In this document: in pieces, positions 44,583 through 55,657 of the stretch | Position numbering within the stretch: position 1 is the first letter of the stretch | Layout: every line of letters begins with the position of its first letter | Assembly: GCA_963789785.1 (NCBI GenBank) | Contig: CAWBNC010000034.1 | Coordinates: 1 to 64,000, forward strand | Direction: 5' to 3' | Origin: JAEULH01 sp963789785 | GTDB lineage: Bacteria; Pseudomonadota; Alphaproteobacteria; Rhodospirillales; Defluviicoccaceae | Length of the DNA: 64,000 nt | Notes under the pieces: model-generated | What the model saw: only the letters and a program-made list of their open reading frames with translations | Database searches by the model: none | Told to the model about the DNA's origin: nothing | Translations under genes and position numbers: made by a program

Positions 44583-45932
44583 ATGTCTGCCCGCGGGCAT
44601 TCCAAGCTCGGTACGTTATCCACATTGTCGATCGGCATCGGCGGTATGGTAGGAGGCGGTATTTTCGCGGTGACCGGGCTGACGGTGGAGGTCACCAAAG
44701 GTGCCGCGCCTATCGCTTTCCTGGTTGCAGGGGTCGTGGCCCTACTAACCAGCTACTCCTATCTGAAACTGACGCTTCGCTTTCCCGGAGAGGGCGGCAC
44801 GGTGGCGTTTCTCAACCAGGCGTTTGGCGGCGGCATCTTTACGGGGGCAGCGAACATCCTGCTGCTGCTCAGTTACGTGGTGCTTGTCGCGGTATACGCC
44901 TATGCCTTCGGCAGCTACGGAGCCACCTTCTTCCCGGAGCAGGACCGGGGTATCTGGCTTCACCTGTTGATGAGCGCGGTGATCGTCGGCATGGTCGTCG
45001 TCAATGTTTTCGGCGATCGCCTGGTTGTCCGCTCCGAGAACCTTTTCAATGTGGTCAAGATGGCTCTATTGGCCGTGTTTGTGGTCGTGGGCCTGCTCAC
45101 GCCCATGGAGTGGAGCCGCCTCGGATCCGATAACTTCGTGACACCGCTGGGTCTCGTCGCCGGCGCCATGCTCATTTTCCTCAATTACGAGGGTTTCGAG
45201 CTCATCGCCAACGCCTCTGGGGATATCGCCGATCCGAAACGAACGCTGCCGATCGCCTATGTCGGCGGCGTGCTAATCGTCATCGCATTCTATGTGCTGA
45301 TCGTCACGGTCGTGGTCGGACACCTGAGCTTTGCGGAGGTGGCACAGTCCAGGGACTACGCCTTGTCCGTGGCGGCGCAGGAGTTTATGGGCAGGACCGG
45401 CTATGTCGCGATCGCCGTTGCAGCGCTGGCGGCTACGACATCTGCTATCAACGCCACCTTTTACAGCACCGGACGCCTAGCCTACATCATCGCCAAGAGC
45501 GGAGAGCTACCCACCGAACTCGAGCGGTCAATTCGCCGCCAGCATCTCGAGGGGACCCTGATCACTGCCGCGCTTGCCCTCATCATCGCCAATCTGGTGC
45601 CGCTGGAAGCGATCGCAACCATGGGCAGCGCCGGTTTCCTCCTGCTCTTCATGGCGGTCAATGTCGCCAACCTCCGGCTCGCCCGGGACACGGGGAGTCG
45701 CGCCTGGATATCCGGGTTGGCCGCGCTGAGCACGGGCTTCGCGCTCGTCATTCTCTGCGTCGAGGTCGACGAAAACCCGGCGACCCGGGACCATCTGTGG
45801 ATTCTTGCAGGCATGGTCTTGGTGTCGTTGGGGATAGAGGTGGCCTATCGCCGGATCACGGGACGAAGAGTACGCCTGACTCAGAGCACGGATGAAGAGG
45901 TCACCCAGCCGGCGGCGCGCCGCCGGCGGTGA
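44583..45932 (+). CDS. APC-superfamily amino-acid permease, likely glutamate/GABA exchanger
   Basis: 449 residues from ATG 44583 (GGAG 10 bases upstream); ATG 44562 is an alternative. Twelve or so membrane helices with the APC signature near the start (LGTLSTLSIGIGGMVGGGIF). The sequence is not strongly GadC-like, but its position 160 bp after gadB on the same strand suggests it brings in glutamate or exports GABA. It could instead be a general cationic or aromatic amino-acid carrier. Confidence 0.75.
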   Translation: MSARGHSKLGTLSTLSIGIGGMVGGGIFAVTGLTVEVTKGAAPIAFLVAGVVALLTSYSYLKLTLRFPGEGGTVAFLNQAFGGGIFTGAANILLLLSYVVLVAVYAYAFGSYGATFFPEQDRGIWLHLLMSAVIVGMVVVNVFGDRLVVRSENLFNVVKMALLAVFVVVGLLTPMEWSRLGSDNFVTPLGLVAGAMLIFLNYEGFELIANASGDIADPKRTLPIAYVGGVLIVIAFYVLIVTVVVGHLSFAEVAQSRDYALSVAAQEFMGRTGYVAIAVAALAATTSAINATFYSTGRLAYIIAKSGELPTELERSIRRQHLEGTLITAALALIIANLVPLEAIATMGSAGFLLLFMAVNVANLRLARDTGSRAWISGLAALSTGFALVILCVEVDENPATRDHLWILAGMVLVSLGIEVAYRRITGRRVRLTQSTDEEVTQPAARRRR

Positions 45933-45979
45933 CGTCCAACCAGGTCTCCTGTCCTGGCCACAACAATGTTACGGAAGGA

Positions 45980-46663
45980 TCAGACCGCCGCTATCTCGCG
46001 CATCTTCGACAGGCGGTCGGCGCGGCGCGTTGTCTCGGGAAGACGAAACCGGGTCGTGCACTGAAGGACGAGCGCGATTGCAGTGGGAAGCGACACCCGG
46101 TGGCCGATGGAGACGAAGATCGGCTTGACCCCCGCGCGGGTGCGCAGCGCCGCGCCGATGACCTCGCCCTTGTCGATGAGCGGCGACCAGTCGCCCTTCG
46201 CCGGCCCGGGCTCGGCGTAGGCGCCGACGAGCACCGACTTGGCCACGCCCACCGAAGGCATGTCGAGGAACAACCCCAGATGGCTGGCGAACCCAAGGCG
46301 CCGGGGGTGGGCCAGACCCTGGCCGTCGCAGAGCAGGACATCGGGCCGGCGATCCAGGCGCGCGAGCGCCGCGATAGCCGCCGGCGCCTCGCGGAACGTG
46401 AGCAGTCCCGGCACATAAGGAAAATCGACCGGCACCGTCCAGGCAACCGTCTCGACGACGGAGAGTTCCGGCAGGGCAAGAACGACAACCGCGGCCCGGG
46501 CGATGCCGCTGCGGCCGCGGCGATCGTAGGCGACATCGACGCCGGCGACCCGTCGTACCGGCGCGAGGCGATCTTCGCGGATAACCCGCGCGGCCAGCCG
46601 CCGTTGCAGATCGACCGCTTCGCGCGGCGTTAGTGTCCAGTCGTGGAGGTCGCCTTCGCTCAC
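45980..46663 (-). CDS. nfi: Endonuclease V
   Basis: 227 residues from GTG 46663. Endonuclease V nicks DNA next to deaminated bases, mainly inosine. Conserved pieces: VAGVDVAYDRRG (catalytic Asp), LLTFREAPAAIAAL, LLCDGQGLAHPRRLGFASHL (second Asp) and VGVAKSVL. The C-terminus reads LPTAIALVLQCTTRFRLPET and so on. Starts overlapping sixA by 4 bases (GTGA). The intact stop region is next to the gad islet. Confidence 0.92.
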   Translation of the reverse strand: MSEGDLHDWTLTPREAVDLQRRLAARVIREDRLAPVRRVAGVDVAYDRRGRSGIARAAVVVLALPELSVVETVAWTVPVDFPYVPGLLTFREAPAAIAALARLDRRPDVLLCDGQGLAHPRRLGFASHLGLFLDMPSVGVAKSVLVGAYAEPGPAKGDWSPLIDKGEVIGAALRTRAGVKPIFVSIGHRVSLPTAIALVLQCTTRFRLPETTRRADRLSKMREIAAV

Positions 46664-47157
46664 TGCCGGCCGGACGGCGCCCGGTCAAGCAGCAAGGGCG
46701 CAAGGACCCAGGCGATCGTCCACTTGCCCACCATCTGGCGTTCCAGGCAGGCGATCGTTCCGGGAGTAAAGCCAACGATGTCGTCGTCTTCCCTCCCGGT
46801 CACGAGGCGCCCGACCATCCTGCCCAGAAACGGCATGTGCCCGACGACCAGGCTGTCATCGCGCCACTGCTCGACGACGCCGGCCAGCCAATCGGTCGAG
46901 TCGCCGGGCCGCAGCCCCGTTGTCGTCTCGGAAACCGCTCCGCCCGGCGCAAGCAGGCCGGCGAAAGCATCCGCCGTCTGCCGGGCGCGGAGTTTGCCGC
47001 TGGCGACGATGCGCACAACCGTGACCCCGGCGTTGCCGGCATTGCCGAGAAACGCCGCCAGCCGGTCAACGTCGATCCGGCCCGCGCCGCTCAGCGGCCG
47101 CTCCGGATCGTCGGCTTCGGCGATCGCTTCGCCATGCTGGACAAGATAGAGCTTCAC
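46660..47157 (-). CDS. sixA: SixA-type phosphohistidine phosphatase
   Basis: 165 residues. The histidine-phosphatase RHG-like motif is LYLVQHGEAIAEADDPERPL; the second His is in DSLVVGHMPFLGRMVG, and the Arg pair in ASGKLRARQTADAF. SixA-type enzymes remove phosphate from His of phosphotransfer proteins or act broadly. It lies 38 bases after atpC in the same direction and overlaps nfi by 4 bases, so it is cotranscribed with both. Confidence 0.82.
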   Translation of the reverse strand: MKLYLVQHGEAIAEADDPERPLSGAGRIDVDRLAAFLGNAGNAGVTVVRIVASGKLRARQTADAFAGLLAPGGAVSETTTGLRPGDSTDWLAGVVEQWRDDSLVVGHMPFLGRMVGRLVTGREDDDIVGFTPGTIACLERQMVGKWTIAWVLAPLLLDRAPSGRQ

Positions 47158-47195
47158 ATCGGCCTCCCGGTGCCATCAGAAGCCGCCGTGGTCCT

Positions 47196-47615
47196 TCAGC
47201 TCTTTTCGTAGGCGTCGAGCGCTTCGAGCATCGCCTCCGCGGCGCGCAATTCGCGCTCGGCGCCACGCCGGATGCCGGGCGTATCGGCGGCCATCAGCGC
47301 GTCGTGGGCGCGACTGAGCCGGGCTTCGGCCTCGTCGCGGGTAATGTCCTTGACCGCGATGGCTTCCTCGGCCAGCACCGTGCAGCGTTCAGTGGTGACC
47401 TCGGCGAAGCCCTGCTCGACGAAGATCTGGTCGCGGATCTTCAGATTGTGCTCGCGGATCTCCACGGTCCCCGGGCGCAACGTCGAGAGCATCGGCGCGT
47501 GACCGGGAAGGACGCCGAAATTGCCGGCTTCGCCCGGAATGACGACCATCTCGGCGGGCTGCGACAGCAGCATCCGCCCCGGCGTTACGATCTCGAAGGT
47601 GAAGGTGTCGGCCAC
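47196..47615 (-). CDS. atpC: ATP synthase F1 epsilon subunit
   Basis: 139 residues with FTFEIVTPGRMLLSQPAEMV and VIPGEAGNFGVLPGHAPMLS, the N-terminal beta-barrel signature. The C-terminal helices (residues about 90-135) are long and charged. It is part of the rotor stalk and can inhibit ATPase activity. It follows atpD after a 144-bp gap holding a cruciform repeat. Confidence 0.95.
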   Translation of the reverse strand: MADTFTFEIVTPGRMLLSQPAEMVVIPGEAGNFGVLPGHAPMLSTLRPGTVEIREHNLKIRDQIFVEQGFAEVTTERCTVLAEEAIAVKDITRDEAEARLSRAHDALMAADTPGIRRGAERELRAAEAMLEALDAYEKS

Positions 47616-47657
47616 AACGCGCCTCGCTCGTTCCCGCCGCCTCGCTCGCGGCCTCTA

Positions 47658-47705
47658 GATCAACCTGCTTTCGGATGGAATTGTCCGAAAGCAGAAAAGT
47701 TGATC
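47658..47705. repeat. Cruciform hairpin between atpD and atpC
   Basis: CTGCTTTCGGA (47665-47675) pairs with TCCGAAAGCAG (47684-47694), 11 bp with an 8-nt loop. GATCAAC (47658-47664) and GTTGATC (47699-47705) extend it with an AAAA bulge on one side. On the minus strand the sequence lies between two co-transcribed genes, so it may affect relative expression of atpC or RNA processing. Confidence 0.6.
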
Positions 47706-47759
47706 GAATACAAAAAGATCGAGCATCTCATCTGCGCCCACTCGGGCGAGAGCCATGCT

Positions 47760-49184
<1,425 letters not shown>

Positions 49185-49233
49185 TGCCGATGCTCCTCTG
49201 GCGAACGGTGCCTGTTTCCAGGCCTTGACGGGC

Positions 49234-50128
49234 TCACAGCGCCTCGGCGCCGGAGATGATCTCGATCAGCTCGGTCGTGATCGCGGCCTGGCGGGTCCGG
49301 TTGTACTTCAGCCGCAGCTTGTCGATCATGTCCGCCGCGTTGTTCGTCGCGTTGTCCATGGCGGTCATCCGCGCCCCCTGCTCCGAGGCGTAGCTTTCAA
49401 GCAGCGCGCGGAAGATCTGCATCGACAGGTTGGCCGGCAGAAGCGAGCCGAGGAGCTGGTCTTCGCCCGGCTCAAGCTCGTACTCGGCCTCGCTCACAGC
49501 GGCCCGATCTCCACCCGCGGCGGCCAGGTGCTCGACCGGAAACGGAATGATCTGCTTGACCGTCACTTCATGCGCGATGGCTGACTTGAATGTATTGTAG
49601 ATGACGATGCAGGTGTCGAACTCGCCGGCCTCGAACATGTTGCGCAGGCGCTTGGCGATGTCGCGCGCCGGCGCGAACTGCGCCCCGGAGCGGGTGACGT
49701 TCTCCATCGAGTCGACGATCCGCCCTGCATGGTCCCGACGAAGGACGTCCCGGCCCTTTCGCCCGACGCAGAGCAGCTTGACCTGCTTGCCTTCGCCGCT
49801 CCAGCGCAATGATGCGCCGGCGGGTCTCGCGGACGATGCTGCTGTTGAAGCCGCCGCACAGGCCCCGGTCGCCGGTGACGGCGACGATGAGGTAGCTGTT
49901 GTCCGTTCCGTAACCGGACAGCAGCTTCGGCGCGGACTGCAGCGACGACATGCTGGCGACCATCTGCGCCAGCATCCGTTCCATCCGCTCGCCGTAGGGC
50001 CGGCCTTCCTCCGCCGACGCCTGCGCCCGCTTCAGCTTGGACGCGGCGACCATCTTCATCGCCGACGTGATCTTCTGCGTCGACTGGACGCTGGCGATCC
50101 GGTTTCTGAGATCCTTCAGGCTCGGCAT
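49234..50128 (-). CDS. atpG: ATP synthase F1 gamma subunit, one frameshift
   Basis: The start (MPSLKDLRNRIASVQSTQKI) and the central GDRGLCGGFNSSIVRE motif lie in one frame; after about 49805 the second frame has VKLLCVGRKGRDVLRRDHAG and the C-terminal YNRTRQAAITTELIEIISGA. A lost or gained base near 49800 splits it. About 298 residues. The long helical ends form the central rotating shaft. Confidence 0.93.
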
Positions 50129-50173
50129 GAGACGCTGGTCCCCTTGACTGGCTTCGATTACAGCGTCCGGCGC

Positions 50174-51706
50174 TTACGAGAAGCTTTTGGCGAAACGGTC
50201 GATGAAGGCGGTGAGCTTCTTGTCGGTCTCCTCGCTCAGATCCTTCTCCGTCCGGATGGTCTCGAGGATATCGGCGCCGTTGGCGCGGATGTTGTCGAGC
50301 AGCGAGGCTTCGAACCGGCCGACATCGCCGACGGGAATCTTGTCGAGATAGCCGCGCACGCCGGTGAAGATGGAGACCACCTCCTCCTGAACCGGGAACG
50401 GATGAAACTGCGGCTGCTTCAGCAGTTCGGTCAGACGCTCGCCGCGGCTGAGCAGGCGCTTGGTCGAGGCGTCCAGGTCGGAGGCGAACTGGGAGAAGGC
50501 CGCCATCTCGCGGTACTGCGCCAGCTCGAGCTTGATGCTGCCTGCGACCTTCTTCATCGCCTTGATCTGCGCCGCCGAACCGACCCGGCTGACCGAAATG
50601 CCGACGTTCACCGCCGGCCGAATGCCTTTATAGAAGAGCTCGGTCTCAAGGAAGATCTGGCCGTCGGTAATCGAGATGACATTGGTCGGGATGTACGCCG
50701 ACACGTCGCCGGACTGGGTCTCGATCACCGGCAGCGCGGTCAGCGAGCCGGAGCCGTGATCCTTGTTCAGCTTCGCGGCCCGCTCCAGCAGTCGCGAATG
50801 CAGATAGAAAACGTCGCCGGGGTAGGCTTCGCGGCCCGGCGGCCGGCGCAGCAGCAGCGACATCTGCCGATAGGCGACGGCCTGCTTCGACAGGTCGTCG
50901 TAGAAGATCACCGCGTGCATCCCGTTGTCGCGGAAATACTCGCCGATGGTGCAGCCGGCGTAGGGCGCGAGGTACTGCAGCGGCGCGGCTTCGGAAGCCG
51001 TCGCGGCGACGACCACGGTGTAGTCGAAGGCGTCGTGCTCCTGGAGCACCTTGACGAGCTGCGCCACCGACGAGCGCTTCTGGCCGATGGCGACATAGAT
51101 GCAGAAGAGCTTTTCGGAGTCGTTCTTGGCGTTGTCGTTGGTATACTTCTGGTTGATGATCGTATCGAGAATGATCGCCGTCTTGCCGGTCTGGCGATCG
51201 CCGATGATCAGCTCGCGCTGGCCGCGCCCGATCGGGATCAGGCTGTCGATCGCCTTGACCCCGGTCTGCATCGGCTCGTGCACCGATTGGCGCGGAATGA
51301 TCCCCGGCGCCTTCACGTCGGCGACCCGGCGCTCGGCTGCGTCGATCGGCCCCTTGCCGTCGATCGGTTCGCCGACGGCGTTGACGACGCGCCCGAGCAG
51401 CCCCATGCCGACGGGAATGTCGACGATGGCGCCGGTTCGCTTGACGACGTCGCCCTCGCGGATCATCCGGTCGTCGCCGAACAGCACGACGCCAACGTTG
51501 TCCTCTTCCAGGTTCAGCGCCATCCCCTTGGTGCCGTCGGGAAATTCCACCATCTCGCCGGCCTGAACCTTGTCCAGGCCGTAGACACGGGCGATGCCGT
51601 CACCCACCGACAGGACCGTACCGACCTCGGCGACTTCCGCTTCCGTGCCGAACTTTGCGATTTGCTGCTTCAGAATCGCGGAAATTTCCGCGGCGCGGAT
51701 CTCCAT
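50174..51706 (-). CDS. atpA: ATP synthase F1 alpha subunit
   Basis: 510 residues from ATG 51706 (GTG 51709 is an alternative). Nucleotide-binding P-loop GDRQTGKTAIILDTIINQKY; other pieces include PGIIPRQSVHEPMQTGVKAI and NVGISVSRVGSAAQ. It overlaps the atpH stop (TGATG). Frame intact. Confidence 0.98.
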   Translation of the reverse strand: MEIRAAEISAILKQQIAKFGTEAEVAEVGTVLSVGDGIARVYGLDKVQAGEMVEFPDGTKGMALNLEEDNVGVVLFGDDRMIREGDVVKRTGAIVDIPVGMGLLGRVVNAVGEPIDGKGPIDAAERRVADVKAPGIIPRQSVHEPMQTGVKAIDSLIPIGRGQRELIIGDRQTGKTAIILDTIINQKYTNDNAKNDSEKLFCIYVAIGQKRSSVAQLVKVLQEHDAFDYTVVVAATASEAAPLQYLAPYAGCTIGEYFRDNGMHAVIFYDDLSKQAVAYRQMSLLLRRPPGREAYPGDVFYLHSRLLERAAKLNKDHGSGSLTALPVIETQSGDVSAYIPTNVISITDGQIFLETELFYKGIRPAVNVGISVSRVGSAAQIKAMKKVAGSIKLELAQYREMAAFSQFASDLDASTKRLLSRGERLTELLKQPQFHPFPVQEEVVSIFTGVRGYLDKIPVGDVGRFEASLLDNIRANGADILETIRTEKDLSEETDKKLTAFIDRFAKSFS

Positions 51707-52266
51707 CACCCGGTCCCCTTCATAGCAAGGCTCAGTCTTTTCAGCTTGGTGCTGAGCGAAAAGTCGATCATCCGCGAGCCGACCTTGACGATCAGCCCGC
51801 CGAGAAGCTGCGGGTCAACCCGGGTTGAGAGGGCGACATCGGTCCCGACCGCCTTCTTCAGGACGGCCGTGACGGCGCTCAGCTGCTCCGCCGACAGGGT
51901 TTGCGCGGCAACCACCTCCGCCACCGTCTCACCGCGCCGATCGGCCATCATCTGCTGGTAGGCCGCGATCATCGCAGGCAGGGCGAACAGCCGCCGGTTG
52001 GCCGCCACGAGGCCGACGAACTTCTGCACCAGCGGACCGATTCCGGCTGCCTCGAGCACCGCGGCCGCACCGCGCTGCTGGTCCTCGCGGGAGATGACGG
52101 GCGAGCGGATCAGCCGCTGCAGATCCTCGCTGCCGTCGATCATGTCCGCCAGCCGCCGCAGCTCATCGGCGACCCGGTCAAGCGACTTCTCCTGCTCGGC
52201 CAGTTCGAACACAGCCGCCGCATAGCGGTGGGCAAGGCCGGAAGAGCCTTTGGTTGTGGTTGTCAC
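51706..52266 (-). CDS. atpH: ATP synthase F1 delta subunit
   Basis: 186 residues from GTG 52266; the upstream open frame has no start with a better context. Signature: GLAHRYAAAVFELAEQEKSL at the start and the C-terminal DPQLLGGLIVKVGSRMIDFS. It joins the peripheral stalk to F1. It is the first gene of the atpHAGDC operon. Confidence 0.94.
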   Translation of the reverse strand: MTTTTKGSSGLAHRYAAAVFELAEQEKSLDRVADELRRLADMIDGSEDLQRLIRSPVISREDQQRGAAAVLEAAGIGPLVQKFVGLVAANRRLFALPAMIAAYQQMMADRRGETVAEVVAAQTLSAEQLSAVTAVLKKAVGTDVALSTRVDPQLLGGLIVKVGSRMIDFSLSTKLKRLSLAMKGTG

Positions 52267-52621
52267 CCGGGAGCGCCCTCGTTCTTGTTTTATTGTCGGG
52301 CCTGAGGTGCACCCGCATCGCTCATCCGCGAAGTGCACCAGCCCTTTAAACGTACCGCGCGAAAGCCGCCGGGGCCCAGCGCGACTGTTCTCTAACACAC
52401 CTGTTTTGGCCTTGCAACCCGACTCCCCGACCGCGAAGTGAGCGGAAAACCTTGGTTTTGTGCGGATCTACGGCAAAAGAAGGCAACGCCCGAAGCCTCG
52501 ATCTCGCGGGTGCAACAACCGTCATGGAGCACAGTGCACGCCATATCCATAGAGAGTTCTACGGATTTTTCGGCCCCTGCCGCTATCCGGCGAATGGCCG
52601 CCGAGCGCGACCGGCCGGAGT
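52267..52621. other. atp operon promoter region between atpH and priA
   Basis: 355 bp with no gene. On the minus strand TTGCAA (52412-52417) and TAGAGA (52389-52394) are 17 bp apart, a weak candidate promoter for the atp operon. GGTGCAC (about 52307) and GTGCACC (about 52334) are inverted repeats that could form a leader hairpin. The rest is featureless. Confidence 0.4.
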
Positions 52622-54856
52622 TCAGAGAAAGCTGTAGGGATCGATATCGACCTGAACGCGAACGCTTGCCGGCAGGCGCGTCGCCGCAAGCCAGCGGCGG
52701 ACCAGCGGCGGGACGGCGACGGCGCGGCCGGCGTGAAGCAGCAGGCGTTGACGATGACGACCGCGCAGCAGCGCCAGCGGCGCCGGCGCCGGGCCGAAGA
52801 CGCGCACGCCGTCATGGTCCGGCGCACTGTCGGCCAGCGCCCCGGCCGCCGCTTCGACCGCAGCCGCGTCGGCGCCGGAAACGATCAGCGCCGCGAGTCG
52901 GCCATAGGGCGGCATCTCCGCCTCGCGCCGGCCGGCCTCTTCGGCGGCGAGGAAGCGGGCGCGGTCGCCGGAGGCCAGAGCCGTCATCACCGGGTGGTGC
53001 GGCATCGTCGTCTGCACCAGCGCCCGGCCGGGCCGATCCCCGCGGCCGGCGCGGCCGGCGGCCTGGTAGAGAAGCTGGAACGTCCGCTCAGCGGCGCGCA
53101 GGTCGCCGCCGGCAAGACCGAGATCGGCATCGACGACACCCACCAGCGTCAGATGCGGGAAATGATACCCCTTGGCGATAATCTGGGTGCCGATGACGAT
53201 GTCGATCTCGCGCGCCTCCATCCGCTGGACCAGGTCCGCCGTCGCGCTCGGGCCGGGCAGCGTGTCGCTGGTCGCAAGACAGACCCGAGCGTCCGGAAAC
53301 ACCCGCGCGACTTCCTCGGCGAGCCGCTCGACCCCAGGACCGCAGGCGGCCAGCGAGTCGGCGGCGCCGCAATCCGGGCAGGCGTCGGGCAGGGGCGCGC
53401 CATGGCCGCAGTGATGACAAAGCATCCGCCCGGCGAGCCGGTGCTCGACCAGCCAGGCGCTGCACCAGGTGCACGCCAGACGATGACCGCAGGCGCGGCA
53501 CAACGTCAGCGGAGCGTAGCCGCGCCGGTTGAGGAAAAGCAGGGCCTGCGAGCCCGCGGCCAGACTCGCGGTTACGGCGGTCTGCATCGCGGGTGCAAGC
53601 CAGGCGCCGCGGGCGGGGCGATCCCTGCGCAGATCGATGAGCTCGACCCCCGGCATCGCCGCGCCGCCATGGCGCGCCGGCAGCAGCACGGACGCGTAAC
53701 GACCGGCGCGGACATTGACGACGGTTTCCAGCGACGGCGTCGCCGAAACCAGACAAACCGGGATGTCGCCAAGCCGCGCGCGCACCACCGCCATATCGCG
53801 GGCATTGTACGGAACGCCGTCTTCCTGTTTGTACGAGGCATCGTGTTCCTCATCGATAACGATAAGGCTCAGCGCCGCGAATGGCAGGAACAGGGCCGAC
53901 CGCGCGCCGACGACGACCCTCGCCCGCCCCTCGGCGACCTCGCGCCACGTCCGCCGCCGCTCGGCCCGGCCAAGATCGGAGTGCCAGGCGTGGGGATCGG
54001 CGCCGAAGCGGGCGCCGAAGCGGGCGAACCACTGCGCGCCCAGCGCGATCTCAGGCAAGAGGACGAGAACCTGCCCGCCGGCGGCCAAGGCAGCGGCGAT
54101 GGCCTCGAAGTAGACTTCGGTCTTTCCCGATCCCGGAACTCCGTCGACAAGGGTCACCGAGAAGCCGCCGGCGAGAGCCGTGCACAGCCGATCCGCCGCC
54201 TGCGCCTGGTCGGGCGAAAGAACCGGCCCCGGCGGCGGCGAGCCGAAGGGTCTGCCGCTCCCCGCCCCCGCGACCGCCGCGTCGGGTTGGACCGCCGTGA
54301 CGACAAACCCCGCTTCGGCCATGCTCCTGACGACGCCCGCGCCGACGCCGGCCTCCCGTGCGAGCTCGGCGGCGCCGCGCACACGGCCGTCCGCGAGCAC
54401 CGCGAGTACACGGCTCCGCGTCGCGGTCAGACGAAGCGGCATCCGCGCCGCAGAGTCGTTCGCGCCGCTCGCCCCGGTCTCGGGCAGGGCATAAAGCGGC
54501 GCGGCTCGCGGCGGGCGCAGGGCCTCGGGCACGCTCATGATCATCCGCAGAACGGCGCCGCGCGGCTGCACGGTATAGGCCGCGACCCAGTCGACAAAGC
54601 GGCGCGCGATCGAGGAGAGCGGCGGCACGTCGCAGCGATGACGAATCTCCCGAACCCGCGATTCGTCGACATTGCCTTCGCCCGGCCCCCAGACAACCCC
54701 GGATAGCCGCCGCGAGCCCAGCGGCACCTCGACGAAGGCGCCATCTTCGATATGCAGGTCCGCCGGTACCCGATAATCGTAAGGGACGGGCAGAGCGAGC
54801 GGCAGGAGCACCGCGACCCGGTCGCCGGCCGCGTACAAGCGTGATGTTTTCGACAC
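52622..54856 (-). CDS. priA: Primosomal replication restart helicase PriA
   Basis: 744 residues. The N-terminal DNA-binding domain starts DRVAVLLPLALPVPYDYRVP. Helicase motifs: Walker A GVPGSGKTEVYFEAI, DEEHD in LIVIDEEHDASYKQ. The zinc module has paired cysteines (CRACGHRLACTWCS, then CHHCGHGAPLPDACPDCGA). PriA reloads replisomes at broken forks. Frame intact. Divergent from the DUF484 gene. Confidence 0.95.
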   Translation of the reverse strand: MSKTSRLYAAGDRVAVLLPLALPVPYDYRVPADLHIEDGAFVEVPLGSRRLSGVVWGPGEGNVDESRVREIRHRCDVPPLSSIARRFVDWVAAYTVQPRGAVLRMIMSVPEALRPPRAAPLYALPETGASGANDSAARMPLRLTATRSRVLAVLADGRVRGAAELAREAGVGAGVVRSMAEAGFVVTAVQPDAAVAGAGSGRPFGSPPPGPVLSPDQAQAADRLCTALAGGFSVTLVDGVPGSGKTEVYFEAIAAALAAGGQVLVLLPEIALGAQWFARFGARFGADPHAWHSDLGRAERRRTWREVAEGRARVVVGARSALFLPFAALSLIVIDEEHDASYKQEDGVPYNARDMAVVRARLGDIPVCLVSATPSLETVVNVRAGRYASVLLPARHGGAAMPGVELIDLRRDRPARGAWLAPAMQTAVTASLAAGSQALLFLNRRGYAPLTLCRACGHRLACTWCSAWLVEHRLAGRMLCHHCGHGAPLPDACPDCGAADSLAACGPGVERLAEEVARVFPDARVCLATSDTLPGPSATADLVQRMEAREIDIVIGTQIIAKGYHFPHLTLVGVVDADLGLAGGDLRAAERTFQLLYQAAGRAGRGDRPGRALVQTTMPHHPVMTALASGDRARFLAAEEAGRREAEMPPYGRLAALIVSGADAAAVEAAAGALADSAPDHDGVRVFGPAPAPLALLRGRHRQRLLLHAGRAVAVPPLVRRWLAATRLPASVRVQVDIDPYSFL

Positions 54857-54894
54857 TATTGAGTTGCCTTCCTACATCATGCTCATGATTCACA

Positions 54895-54924
54895 TTAACA
54901 ACGCGTAATCCGCTCTGGTATACG
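54895..54924 (+). promoter_or_regulatory. Candidate DUF484-xerC promoter
   Basis: TTAACA (54895-54900) and TATACG (54919-54924) are 18 bp apart. The ATG at 54932 is only 7 bases past the -10, and no Shine-Dalgarno is present, so the transcript would be leaderless. Confidence 0.4.
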
Positions 54925-54931
54925 CGGTTGT

Positions 54932-55657
54932 ATGACACAATCGATCGATACCGGCGAGATCGGCGGCAAGACGGCGAGCGGCGGCGAGATGACCGCCGAT
55001 CAGGTTGTCCACTATCTCCGCCAGAATCCGGAGTTCCTGCTCGTCCAGCCGGATCTGCTGCACGAACTGGCACCGCCGCCACGGTGGACCGGCGACACCG
55101 TCGTCGACTTCCAGCGGTTCATGGTCGACATGCTGCGCGGCGAGATCGCCGGCCTGCGCGACTGCACCAGCGCGGTGATCGAAACCAGCCGGACCAACAT
55201 GAGCGTCCAGGCGCAGACCCACGCGGCGGCGCTCTCGCTGCTGGCGGCTGCCGGCATGGACGAATTGATACGGATCATCGGCGAAGACCTGCCGATTCTT
55301 CTGGGGGTCGACGCGGCGACGCTTGCCTTCGAGCCGCTCCCCGCGATCGACGCGGCGGTGACGACGATCTGCCGGCTCGAGGCCGGGGGGGTCGACATGC
55401 TCGTCGGCGAAGGACGCGAAACCCGTCTGATCGAGAAGCTCGGAGTCGACGGGGTGCCGTTCGCCGCGGCCGAGCCGCCGGTCCGTTCGGCGGCGCTCGC
55501 CCGCTTGACCCTGCGCGGTTCGGAGGCGCAAGGTCTTATTGCCTTGGGCGGCTACGAGGAGGGCCTCTTCAGGCCGGACCAGGGCACGGACCTGTTGGAG
55601 TTTCTGGCGCGGATCGTCGAAGTGTGCCTGCACCGGCTTCTGCCCCATCCAAGCTGA
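54932..55657 (+). CDS. DUF484 family protein
   Basis: 241 residues, full length for the family. The start MTADQVVHYLRQNPEFLLVQ-type block (residues about 20-40) is the DUF484 signature, then a coiled region and a GAF-like C-terminal part (LTLRGSEAQGLIALGGYEEG). DUF484 genes usually lie upstream of xerC. The function is not defined. The end overlaps xerC by 34 bases. Confidence 0.88.
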   Translation: MTQSIDTGEIGGKTASGGEMTADQVVHYLRQNPEFLLVQPDLLHELAPPPRWTGDTVVDFQRFMVDMLRGEIAGLRDCTSAVIETSRTNMSVQAQTHAAALSLLAAAGMDELIRIIGEDLPILLGVDAATLAFEPLPAIDAAVTTICRLEAGGVDMLVGEGRETRLIEKLGVDGVPFAAAEPPVRSAALARLTLRGSEAQGLIALGGYEEGLFRPDQGTDLLEFLARIVEVCLHRLLPHPS

